This document shows, piece after piece, positions 53,984 through 61,406 of a stretch of DNA of 64,000 nt. Both the position numbers and the translations under genes were made by a program. Origin of the DNA: G963665975 sp963665975. GTDB lineage: Bacteria; Bacteroidota; Rhodothermia; Rhodothermales; Bin80. The first letter of the stretch is position 1, and each line of letters starts with the position of its first letter. A model generated the notes under the pieces. The model was not told the DNA's origin, did no database searches, and was given only the letters and a program-made list of their open reading frames with translations. The stretch spans positions 3,534,001-3,598,000 of the forward strand of contig OY762508.1 of NCBI GenBank assembly GCA_963665975.1, written 5' to 3'.

Positions 53984-55102
53984 ATGAATTTCCAGACCGC
54001 AATTGTATCCTTCTGGCTACTCCTCATCTTAGCACGCATGCCTGCAAGCGCAGCACAAGCACAATTGCCCATACAAGAGCCCGTTCGCGTAGGCGTGGTC
54101 GGTCTGGTACATTCTCATGTACACTGGATCCTGGGACGGGAGGATGCCGGTGATATACGGATCGTGGGCATTGCGGAGCCCAATCGGGATTTGGCTGAAC
54201 GCTTTGTGGACAGGCACGGTCTGGATAGGGAGTTAATTTACGATTCGATCGAGGCGATGCTGGATTATGCCACGCCGGAGGCCGTAACGGTGTTTACGAG
54301 TATTCGGGACCACCTTGCGGTCACGCAGGCTGCCGCGCGCCGCGGGATCCATGTGATGGTGGAAAAGCCACTCGCAGTTTCGCTGAAGCATGCCAGGGAG
54401 ATGAAGGCGATCGCAGATTCTGCAGGCATTCACCTGCTTACGAATTACGAAACGACGTGGTATCCAAGCGTCCATCGAACCCGGGAGATGATTCGCCAGG
54501 GAGATATCGGATCAGTACGTAAGATGGTCATCCACGACGGACACAAGGGTCCCATCGAGATCGGTGTGAACAAGGAGTTCTGGGAATGGCTTACGGATCC
54601 CAAGGAGAACGGGGGAGGGGCGATTATTGATTTTGGATGTTACGGCGCCAATCTTATGACCTGGCTCATGGATGGTAAGCGCCCTCTGTCCGTTACGGCA
54701 GTCACGCAGACCTTCAAGCCGGATTTGTATCCCAGGGTGGATGATGAGGCGACCATTCTGGTAACGTACCCCGAAGCACAGGGAATCATTCAGGCTTCCT
54801 GGAACTGGCCCTTTAATCGGAAGGACATGGAAGTGTACGGACGGACGGGCTACGTACACGCCGATAATGCTACAGAGCTACGCGTACGACTGGCGGAGCC
54901 CGCAGCCGAAGATCGTGTGACTGTAGACGCGCTGCCCGCACACCTTGCTGATCCATTCGCCTACTTCGCCTCGGTCGTGCGGGGGGCGATTTCACCGGAG
55001 GAGAGTCTTTCGTCTCTGTCGGTCAATATGGTTGTCATGGAAATTCTGGACGCCGCCGTCCGGTCTGCCAATACCGGCAGAACGATTCACCTCTCACAGT
55101 AG
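53984..55102 (+). CDS. Exported Gfo/Idh/MocA-family oxidoreductase
   Basis: A 372-residue NAD(P)-dependent oxidoreductase with an N-terminal signal peptide (AIVSFWLLLILARMPASAAQ). The Rossmann domain begins VRVGVVGLVHSHVHWIL, with IVGIAEPNRDLAERF, AVTVFTSIRDHL and the family motif VMVEKPLAVS. The C-terminal half has ENGGGAIIDFGCYGANLMTW and SWNWPFNRKDMEVYG. Exported members of this family usually carry the cofactor folded in through Tat, but the signal here lacks a twin arginine, which is odd. The substrate is probably a sugar or inositol derivative. It diverges from the threonylcarbamoyl-AMP synthase gene by about 110 bp. Confidence 0.9.
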   Translation: MNFQTAIVSFWLLLILARMPASAAQAQLPIQEPVRVGVVGLVHSHVHWILGREDAGDIRIVGIAEPNRDLAERFVDRHGLDRELIYDSIEAMLDYATPEAVTVFTSIRDHLAVTQAAARRGIHVMVEKPLAVSLKHAREMKAIADSAGIHLLTNYETTWYPSVHRTREMIRQGDIGSVRKMVIHDGHKGPIEIGVNKEFWEWLTDPKENGGGAIIDFGCYGANLMTWLMDGKRPLSVTAVTQTFKPDLYPRVDDEATILVTYPEAQGIIQASWNWPFNRKDMEVYGRTGYVHADNATELRVRLAEPAAEDRVTVDALPAHLADPFAYFASVVRGAISPEESLSSLSVNMVVMEILDAAVRSANTGRTIHLSQ

Positions 55103-55108
55103 CTCCCT

Positions 55109-56248
55109 TCAAGGCATGCGCCAATTGCTGGGACGATACTCTTTGGGTATTTCGTCGCCGACGCGTTCGAAGGCGAAATAGCCGTAGACGATGACGCCGT
55201 ACGGATCGATGACCTCACCGGACTGGTCGATAAGCGTGGGGCCGTCGTTGAGCCGTAGCAAGGATCGCTGGAAGCCCGAATGGCGCCAGGATGATCGACC
55301 TAGCCAGCGACCATATGCCTCGGCCTCTTCTTCGTTGGCATAGACGACCTCGAGATAGCCATGAAACGCAAGCTCCTTTTCCTGGGGTGTCGGTCCCTTG
55401 CGCAGTAAAGTGGCCGGGTCGACACGGAAGCTCTGGTCCGACTGATCCGGGGACAGGCGGCGAGAGATTTCAAATCCTTCTTCGGCCCATCTACCTCCGA
55501 GAAGCGTAAGCATTAAATGTCGCATCGACCCCAGGAAGGCCTTGCGGCGGTTTGATTCCCACATCGCTGCCTGTTTTCCACTATCCGGCTCCAGTTCTGT
55601 GAACAGCGGTTCGCCATCCCACTTGATGGTGCCCCCGGAGCTCTCAAATTCCTTGAGGAAGTACTGCATACGATAGCCCAGTGCCGTGTTCTCGATTACG
55701 AGCGGCTCCGCAGCAGAAGCCGTGAATTTGCCCCACCGACTGGAAAAGCTGAGTACTTCCGGATTCAAAATCTTCGCGAAAGCGGCATTGTCAGTTTCCC
55801 CGATGAGCATGCGTTCAAACTTGAGTAACCGTCGCTGCCATCGCCGCGCTTCACGCGCGTTGACGACGATCTCGCTCATTGTAACCACGGTTGGCGCAAG
55901 TTGAATATCGACGTGATACGCCCTGGGTGCACGGAACAGGGAGTCGCGCTCCGCGGAGTCGTAGCCTATCATGGAAATGAACAGGCGGTGTGCCCCCTCC
56001 GGCACCTCCGAGAGTTGGAAGATGCCTGCCGCGTTGGTCGCCGTGCCGATCATGGACGACGCGATAAAGACGTGGGCATGTTCGAGGGGAAGGCCCGTTT
56101 GCGCATCGACCACAGTCCCGGTAATGGTTACCGTGCCGTGCTGCGCCGCTACTGGCAAAATACCGCCCAGGCACCACGCGACGACGGTAGCAGCCCTAGT
56201 CAATCCAAGGGCGGTACTCCTTCGGTACCTGGTTGGCCACACGCTCAT
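55109..56248 (-). CDS. Exported carboxypeptidase-like-domain protein (paralogue B)
   Basis: A 379-residue exported protein from about ATG 56248 with a signal peptide (AATVVAWCLGGILPVAAQ). A carboxypeptidase-regulatory-like domain (ITGTVVDAQTGLPLEHAHVF, then GIFQLSEVPEGAHRLFISMI) and the EIVVNA linker are followed by a conserved ~230-residue region seen in many Bacteroidota proteins. Its motifs are LLKFERMLIGET, SAAEPLVIENTALGY and GTIKWDGEPLFTEL. It is clearly paralogous to the gene directly upstream, whose stop it overlaps by about 50 bases. The role is unknown. It is convergent with the Gfo/Idh gene, 6 bp apart. Confidence 0.8.
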   Translation of the reverse strand: MSVWPTRYRRSTALGLTRAATVVAWCLGGILPVAAQHGTVTITGTVVDAQTGLPLEHAHVFIASSMIGTATNAAGIFQLSEVPEGAHRLFISMIGYDSAERDSLFRAPRAYHVDIQLAPTVVTMSEIVVNAREARRWQRRLLKFERMLIGETDNAAFAKILNPEVLSFSSRWGKFTASAAEPLVIENTALGYRMQYFLKEFESSGGTIKWDGEPLFTELEPDSGKQAAMWESNRRKAFLGSMRHLMLTLLGGRWAEEGFEISRRLSPDQSDQSFRVDPATLLRKGPTPQEKELAFHGYLEVVYANEEEAEAYGRWLGRSSWRHSGFQRSLLRLNDGPTLIDQSGEVIDPYGVIVYGYFAFERVGDEIPKEYRPSNWRMP

Positions 56249-57326
56249 ACGCGAAATACCCGCCATAAAAGGTTACGCCATAGGGGTCCAGGGTGTCTCC
56301 TTTGAGGTCAATGATGGTAGGCCCTTTGTCCAGCCGAATCATGGACGTCTGATACCTGGGCCGCCGAAACCCCTGTTGCTCCAACCGTAGAAAGGCCTTG
56401 TCCTCCAGTTCCTGTGTGTAGACGATTTCGATGAATCCCTTGAAATCAAGGATGCGTTCGTTGGCGCCTTCGCCGGGCCTGATGATCTCCTGCGCAGTAA
56501 TAGGGAATCGCTGGTTTCCCTGCAAGGCGCCACGCCCGAATCCGCCGCCAGTGGCAGCGCCAGGCGCGCGTCCGGAACCTGGCCGGCTGTACATTATGAA
56601 GCCTTGCTGCTCTACCTGATCGTTGAGAACGGCCAGCAGAAAGTGGCGGAAGGAGCCATAAAAGGCGGAGTCCCGCCTCGCATTCCAATGGGCAGCTTCC
56701 TCAGGACTCCCAGGTGCGAGCGGTTCAAAGAGAGGTTCCCCGTCCCATCGCCATCCGGTAGGATGGGCCACGAATTCATTCAGAAAATAGGTCAGCTTGT
56801 AGCCCAGCGCCCGGTTTTCAATAACGAGTGGCTCGCTAGCCTGCGCCCGAAAATCGCCACCTTTGGAGGAGAAGTCCAATACCTCCGAATTGGTTATCTC
56901 AGTCTTGGCGGCCCATGGCGTCTCCCCAATGAACACACGCGTAAAGCGCTCCAGTTGCCTTTTCCAGCGCTTGTTATCGGCGGCGACAGTGATTTCACCG
57001 ATCTCGTAGACGGCAATTTCCAACTGAAAATCGAAAGTGTACACACGCGCCTCGCGGACGAATACATCCTGATGTTGCGATGTATAGCCGACTCGGGAGA
57101 CGGCAAGGCGCAGTGTGCCGAGCGGAATACCGCTAAGGCGGTAGCGCCCGTCATCGTCCGTGACGGTGCCAGTCATGGAACCAGCGATAAACACGTTGAC
57201 GCCAGGAATGGGCACACCGCTGGAATCTGTAATGACGCCGCTAAAGGTGGCGGCCACTTGGCCAGCGGCGAGGTGTGCCGGAACAATGAGGAGTATTACG
57301 GCGCAGATACGAACCAGCTTTGTCAT
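56196..57326 (-). CDS. Exported carboxypeptidase-like-domain protein (paralogue A)
   Basis: A 376-residue exported protein from ATG 57326; the frame extends to 57494 without support. A signal peptide (LVRICAVILLIVPAHLAAGQ) precedes a carboxypeptidase-like domain (FSGVITDSSGVPIPGVNVFI and YRLSGIPLGTLRLAVSRVGY). The conserved region reads LERFTRVFIGET, ASEPLVIENRALGYKLTYFL and GWRWDGEPLFEPL, with C-terminal IIDLKGDTLDPYGVTFYGGY and YERVANQVPKEYRP. The next gene downstream on the strand is a diverged copy with the same order of motifs, so this is a tandem duplication. A glycine/arginine-rich insert (GRAPGAATGGGFGRGALQG) is specific to this copy. Confidence 0.8.
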   Translation of the reverse strand: MTKLVRICAVILLIVPAHLAAGQVAATFSGVITDSSGVPIPGVNVFIAGSMTGTVTDDDGRYRLSGIPLGTLRLAVSRVGYTSQHQDVFVREARVYTFDFQLEIAVYEIGEITVAADNKRWKRQLERFTRVFIGETPWAAKTEITNSEVLDFSSKGGDFRAQASEPLVIENRALGYKLTYFLNEFVAHPTGWRWDGEPLFEPLAPGSPEEAAHWNARRDSAFYGSFRHFLLAVLNDQVEQQGFIMYSRPGSGRAPGAATGGGFGRGALQGNQRFPITAQEIIRPGEGANERILDFKGFIEIVYTQELEDKAFLRLEQQGFRRPRYQTSMIRLDKGPTIIDLKGDTLDPYGVTFYGGYFAYERVANQVPKEYRPWID

Positions 57327-57417
57327 GATAAAACCGTTGGGTCCATGATTCCGTCCATACTGTGACCAAGGCCGACGGATCCACCCCGGCGGTACCGGCA
57401 AGCCCTCTTGATTGTTG

Positions 57418-58395
57418 TCAGGCCTTATAGAATTCAACCCGCGGTCCCGCCATGTCAGCCACACGATGCACGAGCGCTTTGCGTTGGTCTTCAACCATAG
57501 TCTCGAAAGACCGCGCCAGCATGATTTTCTCTTTCAGTTGCTGCACGTTATCCGGCCCGCTAACGACCACACTGACAGGCAGAGACCAAACGAAGGTCAG
57601 GGCGTCTGCGATGGTCAGCCGGTGTGGGACCAGGCGAGGCCTGTTGCCATGTTGTCCGTGACTGCTGCCTCCAAAGAACCCTCCATTGGCCAATGTTTTC
57701 ATGGCTATCACGCCCACATTGCGCTCCAGCAGCACCGGCAGTACATGCTGGATAAAACTCTCGTAGCTGACATCGGCTACATTTATTGGCATCTGGCAGG
57801 TTTCGAAGACGTCAGTTTGTCCCAGCATGTGAAGGTGCGCCTTGTAGGTGCGATGACCGGTGAAGCCGATGTGGCGCACCTTGCCGTCATTCAGGGCTCG
57901 CTCCATTACGTCAATTATTTCACCGGAGATGCCCCGGTCCACATCCTGCGGACTGTTTATGGCATGGAGTTGCCAGAGATCGATATGGTCCGTGGCGAGT
58001 CTGCGCAGGGACGCGTCCAGGTGTTGCTGTGCACGCTTGGCGTCACGTGCAGTGGTCTTGGTCATCAGAAACACGTCGTCCCGATACTTGGGGACAAGAA
58101 ATCTGCCCAGGAATCGTTCACTCCCCCCGCTCTGGTAGGATTCCGCCGAATCGAAGAATCGGATCCCGCCTTCGATGGCGGCTTCGATTGTGGCCTGGGC
58201 ATCACGCTCCGCCATGCGGCCTAGATGCCAGCCACCTACGCCCAGCATGGTCACACCGACTCCCGTGCGACCGAGCATGCGGCGGGGCAACACATCTCCG
58301 AGGCGATCCCTGGTAGGTCTTGCGGACTTCGCTGCAGGCAGCAGGACTCCAGCCGTGAGGACACTTAGGCTCTCGAGAAAGCTTCTCCGGTTCAT
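57418..58395 (-). CDS. Aldo/keto reductase with Tat-like signal
   Basis: A 325-residue aldo/keto reductase. It starts MNRRSFLESLSVLTAGVLLP, a twin-arginine-type signal, so the enzyme is likely to be folded with NADP before export. The barrel shows RRMLGRTGVGVTMLGVGGW, GIRFFDSAESYQSGGSERFL (catalytic Asp/Tyr), VFLMTKT (Lys), IDLWQLHAI (His), VRHIGFTGH and a C-terminal region with VVSGPDNVQQLKEKI. The length fits the family. It sits 13 bp after the phosphoribosyltransferase gene on the same strand. The substrate is unknown. Confidence 0.92.
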   Translation of the reverse strand: MNRRSFLESLSVLTAGVLLPAAKSARPTRDRLGDVLPRRMLGRTGVGVTMLGVGGWHLGRMAERDAQATIEAAIEGGIRFFDSAESYQSGGSERFLGRFLVPKYRDDVFLMTKTTARDAKRAQQHLDASLRRLATDHIDLWQLHAINSPQDVDRGISGEIIDVMERALNDGKVRHIGFTGHRTYKAHLHMLGQTDVFETCQMPINVADVSYESFIQHVLPVLLERNVGVIAMKTLANGGFFGGSSHGQHGNRPRLVPHRLTIADALTFVWSLPVSVVVSGPDNVQQLKEKIMLARSFETMVEDQRKALVHRVADMAGPRVEFYKA

Positions 58396-58408
58396 AATGC
58401 CAGCGTGT

Positions 58409-58834
58409 TTATAGCATGACGCTCATAAGTCCCGTGGGATTCCATGGCCAATCGACACAGGATTGAATATGCGGAAATAACACGATATCAGCAGACCCCT
58501 TGAGCACCAGTGTGGTTACCTCTCGGTCACGGAGAGTGGCGCCCGCTTGCTCCAGCGTTTTCCCCGTTACCGATACGTCGTCAACAAGAAGGATCCTCCG
58601 GGCGTGCACAGGAAGGACGGACGGACGCATCAGGCGTGGCACGTCATTACGGGGCCGATTGTCGTCATCCCGATAGTTATACCACGCGACATGCAGGGGT
58701 CGCCGAAGCTCATAGGCAACCAGGCAAGCCGGGACTATGCCACCACGTCCAATGCCCACAACGAGGTCGCACTCGGGCAAATCGGCGGCGCGAATGGCCT
58801 GGGCGATGTCCGAAAATGTTAGCGTGACGGCCAT
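58409..58834 (-). CDS. Phosphoribosyltransferase-family protein
   Basis: A 141-residue type I phosphoribosyltransferase-like protein. The phosphoribosyl-pyrophosphate motif RRILLVDDVSVTGKTLEQA is intact, and the preceding DLVVGIGRGGIVPACLVA loop is typical. The short length and absence of a clear base-specificity hood point to the group related to xanthine/hypoxanthine enzymes, or a regulatory member; the actual substrate cannot be read. It is the first gene of a minus-strand pair with the aldo/keto reductase, and diverges from the DinB-like gene by about 185 bp. Confidence 0.85.
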   Translation of the reverse strand: MAVTLTFSDIAQAIRAADLPECDLVVGIGRGGIVPACLVAYELRRPLHVAWYNYRDDDNRPRNDVPRLMRPSVLPVHARRILLVDDVSVTGKTLEQAGATLRDREVTTLVLKGSADIVLFPHIQSCVDWPWNPTGLMSVML

Positions 58835-59018
58835 GAAGGGCTGTGAGGAGGCGAGTTCGCCGGTCTACCGAGACCCGGCTCGCACGGTTTCGACCAACTA
58901 GAAAAAAGTAACGATTCCGTCAGCACTGACGCCAGACCAGGCCCTGAGCCGATACCGGGGCCTCGGAACCGGGTTTCACATCTGCAGTTGCACGGCCCTT
59001 CACCGACCTGCACGGCGA

Positions 59019-59564
59019 ATGACAGAACGAATACCTGAAAGCCTGCGTTATCCGATTGGCGCCATGCAAAGACCCCAGGTGGTCACCAGTGCCCATCGTC
59101 AAGAGTGGCTTGCCGGAATCGCGGAGGCGCCGGCGCTTCTGCGCGATGCCGTGAAGGGACTATCTGACGAGCAACTTGACACGGTCTATCGTCCCGGTGG
59201 CTGGACGCTGAGGCAGGTGGTGCACCATGTCGCGGACAGCCATGTTAACGCGTACATCCGGTTTCGCTGGGCGCTTACTGAGACGCGACCGTTGATAAAG
59301 GCCTACGTGCAGGACGCGTGGGCTGGCTTGCCGGATGCGAGAACGGCACCATTGGAGAGCTCCCTGGTCATGTTGGAAAGCCTGCATGTTCGCTGGATCT
59401 TCCTGCTCCGATCGTTGAGCGAGGATGATTTTGCCCGATTAGTGATCCATCCCGAAAACGGCCCGATGAGCATTGACGACCTCCTGGCGACCTATGCCTG
59501 GCATGGTCGTCATCACGTCGCCCACATTACGTCACTGCGCGACCGCATGGGTTGGGCTGCATAG
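59019..59564 (+). CDS. YfiT/DinB-type putative metal-dependent thiol transferase
   Basis: A 181-residue protein of the YfiT/BstA branch of the DinB four-helix-bundle superfamily. The opening RYPIGAMQRP and metal-binding histidines in RQVVHHVADSHVNAYIRF and YAWHGRHHVAHI are diagnostic; these ligate a divalent metal. Relatives act as bacillithiol-dependent transferases or hydrolases. Whether this lineage makes bacillithiol cannot be told here. The gene is complete and convergent with phoU, 6 bp apart. Confidence 0.9.
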   Translation: MTERIPESLRYPIGAMQRPQVVTSAHRQEWLAGIAEAPALLRDAVKGLSDEQLDTVYRPGGWTLRQVVHHVADSHVNAYIRFRWALTETRPLIKAYVQDAWAGLPDARTAPLESSLVMLESLHVRWIFLLRSLSEDDFARLVIHPENGPMSIDDLLATYAWHGRHHVAHITSLRDRMGWAA

Positions 59565-59570
59565 GCGGCG

Positions 59571-60257
59571 TCACGAAATAAGCTCCGGAGTCCTCGTCTG
59601 CGGACCGCGTCTAGGGTGCCTGATATCCACGCCCTCGATATAGTACACTATGCTGCGCGCGATGCTCTTGGCATGATCGGCGATTCGTTCGATCGCCTTG
59701 CTCAGCGCGACCAGATGCACCAGGGCGGGGGCTTCCTGTGGATGGGCCTGGCATAGCCGGATAATGGTGTCCACAATGTCCCTGTAGGCCCGATCTATGC
59801 GGCGGTCAAGTGCCAATACCTGCCGCGCCTTAAGGCGATCACATTCAGCGAACGCTTCACGCGCCTGGCGTACGATTACACGCACGGTATCCGCCATGTC
59901 GAGAATTTGCGTTTCGGATCGCCACAGGTGGGACTTGTTCAACAAGCCGACTCTTTTCGCTACGTTCTTGCTGAGATCGCCAATCCGCTCCAGGTCTGCA
60001 ATGATCCGCATTGCGGCGATCACCCTGCGAAGGTGAGCGCCCTCCGGATGATTGCCTCCGAGAATGGTTTCGCAGGCCTGGTCGATCTCCAGCTCCAGCG
60101 CATCGACTGTGCGATCCGTCGTGCGCACCCGCGATGCGAGTTGTGTGTCCTGTGTAAACAGGGCGTTGACCGTATCCGCAAGCTGCTCGTCTACGTGGTC
60201 GAACATCGTGCCAACCAGGCCGAACACGTCCTCAATAGCAGCGTCAAGCGTCGACAT
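59571..60257 (-). CDS. phoU: Phosphate signalling protein PhoU
   Basis: A 228-residue PhoU protein with two related three-helix bundles that regulate phosphate uptake with the PstSCAB transporter and a sensor kinase. Key acidic metal-binding motifs are AAMRIIADLERIGDLSKNVA and HLVALSKAIERIADHAKSIA, one in each repeat. The start is ATG 60257; the frame is open a further 28 codons, but those show no family similarity. No pst or phoB/phoR gene lies nearby, so it stands alone here. Confidence 0.93.
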   Translation of the reverse strand: MSTLDAAIEDVFGLVGTMFDHVDEQLADTVNALFTQDTQLASRVRTTDRTVDALELEIDQACETILGGNHPEGAHLRRVIAAMRIIADLERIGDLSKNVAKRVGLLNKSHLWRSETQILDMADTVRVIVRQAREAFAECDRLKARQVLALDRRIDRAYRDIVDTIIRLCQAHPQEAPALVHLVALSKAIERIADHAKSIARSIVYYIEGVDIRHPRRGPQTRTPELIS

Positions 60258-60439
60258 GGAATCAAACCAAAACAGATATTGAGACCCGAATCTCCGTTGT
60301 TTTACGCACACAGCATCAGATAATTTCCCTCCGTGCGCCAACTTATGTAAATGGAATGCTCTGATGTATAGAAAACAATGACATACTATGATATTCGATT
60401 GTGATATCCACGGAAAGCAATGCCGTACTTCGCGCTGGA

Positions 60440-61335
60440 GGATGACTGCTTCCGACGCAGGCCCCGGAAAATGCGCATGCCGAAAGTCCTGGAGCGGATA
60501 ATTGCTGTGCCACTATGAAAGAGGCTGCTTTCGGAGATCGCACCCAACTATCCCAAGGGGGAAAGAGGTCCCCGCATTACCACTGCTACGCGTCTGCGTT
60601 CTGTAGTTGTGGTATGGCGATTCGACCTCTGCAATGGAAGATTTCCTTTACGAAAGCAATTCCTTGCGGCTGATTGGCAATCTGCATTCGGACTAGATTC
60701 CGGTTGAGACTTCACCATGCGAGTTTCGGCAACACCTGGAGTAGCATGCATTGGCCGAGACGCGGATGGAAACGTCCGAGACTTAGGATACGGGAGAGCT
60801 CGATTGTGAAGGTAGTCACGCTTGCGGTGCCTTTTTCTGCGGGAACCAGGACGGAGCATTCCGAGATGACATCCACGAATTAGGGCGGCACCCGGATTCT
60901 GGCATGAAGGCGCGTAGAAGTACACTTGCGGAAAGGCGTGTGCATAGCGTAGAGGGTATTGGAGCCAATGTGCAATAGCGGCGCGCTGTAGCGAGTGTGT
61001 TTGTTTGGTAACCAGAAACGGATCCATGGCGATACGGCCTTCCTGTGCGCCGTGCGCAAGAAAAAGGCCACTGGGCCTAGTGTGGTGTGACGCGTTCTTC
61101 ACAAGGTGATCTAAAAGCGGCAACTGAATTGTTCGGACGCTCATTCGAAAAGAATAGAACCCGAACCCGCGCGCCAATGTGGAGTCATCAAGCATTTTCG
61201 GAGATATCGCGAGACCCGGCATCGAGGTCTGGGAGTGTTGGAGGTTGCATTCGGTCTGTACGGCAGAACCAACCCCGTTCCGTCACTCTTCAAACTTTAT
61301 TTGCCTCGAGTGGGCGAAGATAGCCATGTGGACCA
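60440..61335 (+). pseudogene. Decayed IS5-family transposase (relic 2)
   Basis: Ordered but frame-broken pieces of an IS5-family transposase occur between phoU and the TonB receptor. They are KVLERIIAVPL and KRLLSEIAPNYPKGERGP (about 60480-60576), LWYGDSTSAMEDFLYESNS then LRLIGNLHSD (about 60610-60695), HLE and HALAE (about 60735-60760), SSIVKVVTLAVPFSAGT near EMTST (about 60795-60880), SGMKARRSTL then RRVHSVEGIGANVQ (about 60900-60975), and VIKHFRRYRETRHRGLG (about 61180-61235). Stops and shifts occur throughout. It is more decayed than relic 1 and has the same orientation. The boundaries are approximate, and no terminal repeats were identified. Confidence 0.7.
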
Positions 61336-61397
61336 TGGTATCTTTTAACCGAAATTTCTTATGTTTTATTGGATTCAATCGATACATGAATGGAATC

Positions 61398-61401
61398 GGA
61401 G
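61398..61401 (+). promoter_or_regulatory. Ribosome-binding site of the final TonB receptor
   Basis: GGAG five bases before ATG 61407. It selects the start that gives a clean signal peptide and excludes the longer frame reaching into the transposase relic. Confidence 0.6.
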
Positions 61402-61406
61402 CCCAC

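Noticed and set aside
56604..58224. Two long plus-strand frames (about 253 and 270 codons) opposite the paralogue A and aldo/keto reductase genes
   Set aside because: No family similarity or ribosome site; the minus-strand genes carry signal peptides and catalytic motifs.
60548..61222. 224-codon minus-strand frame
   Set aside because: It is antisense to the second IS5 transposase relic and has no independent support.
61179..61406. N-terminal extension of the last TonB receptor
   Set aside because: The extension consists of transposase-relic sequence; the signal peptide and ribosome site support ATG 61407.
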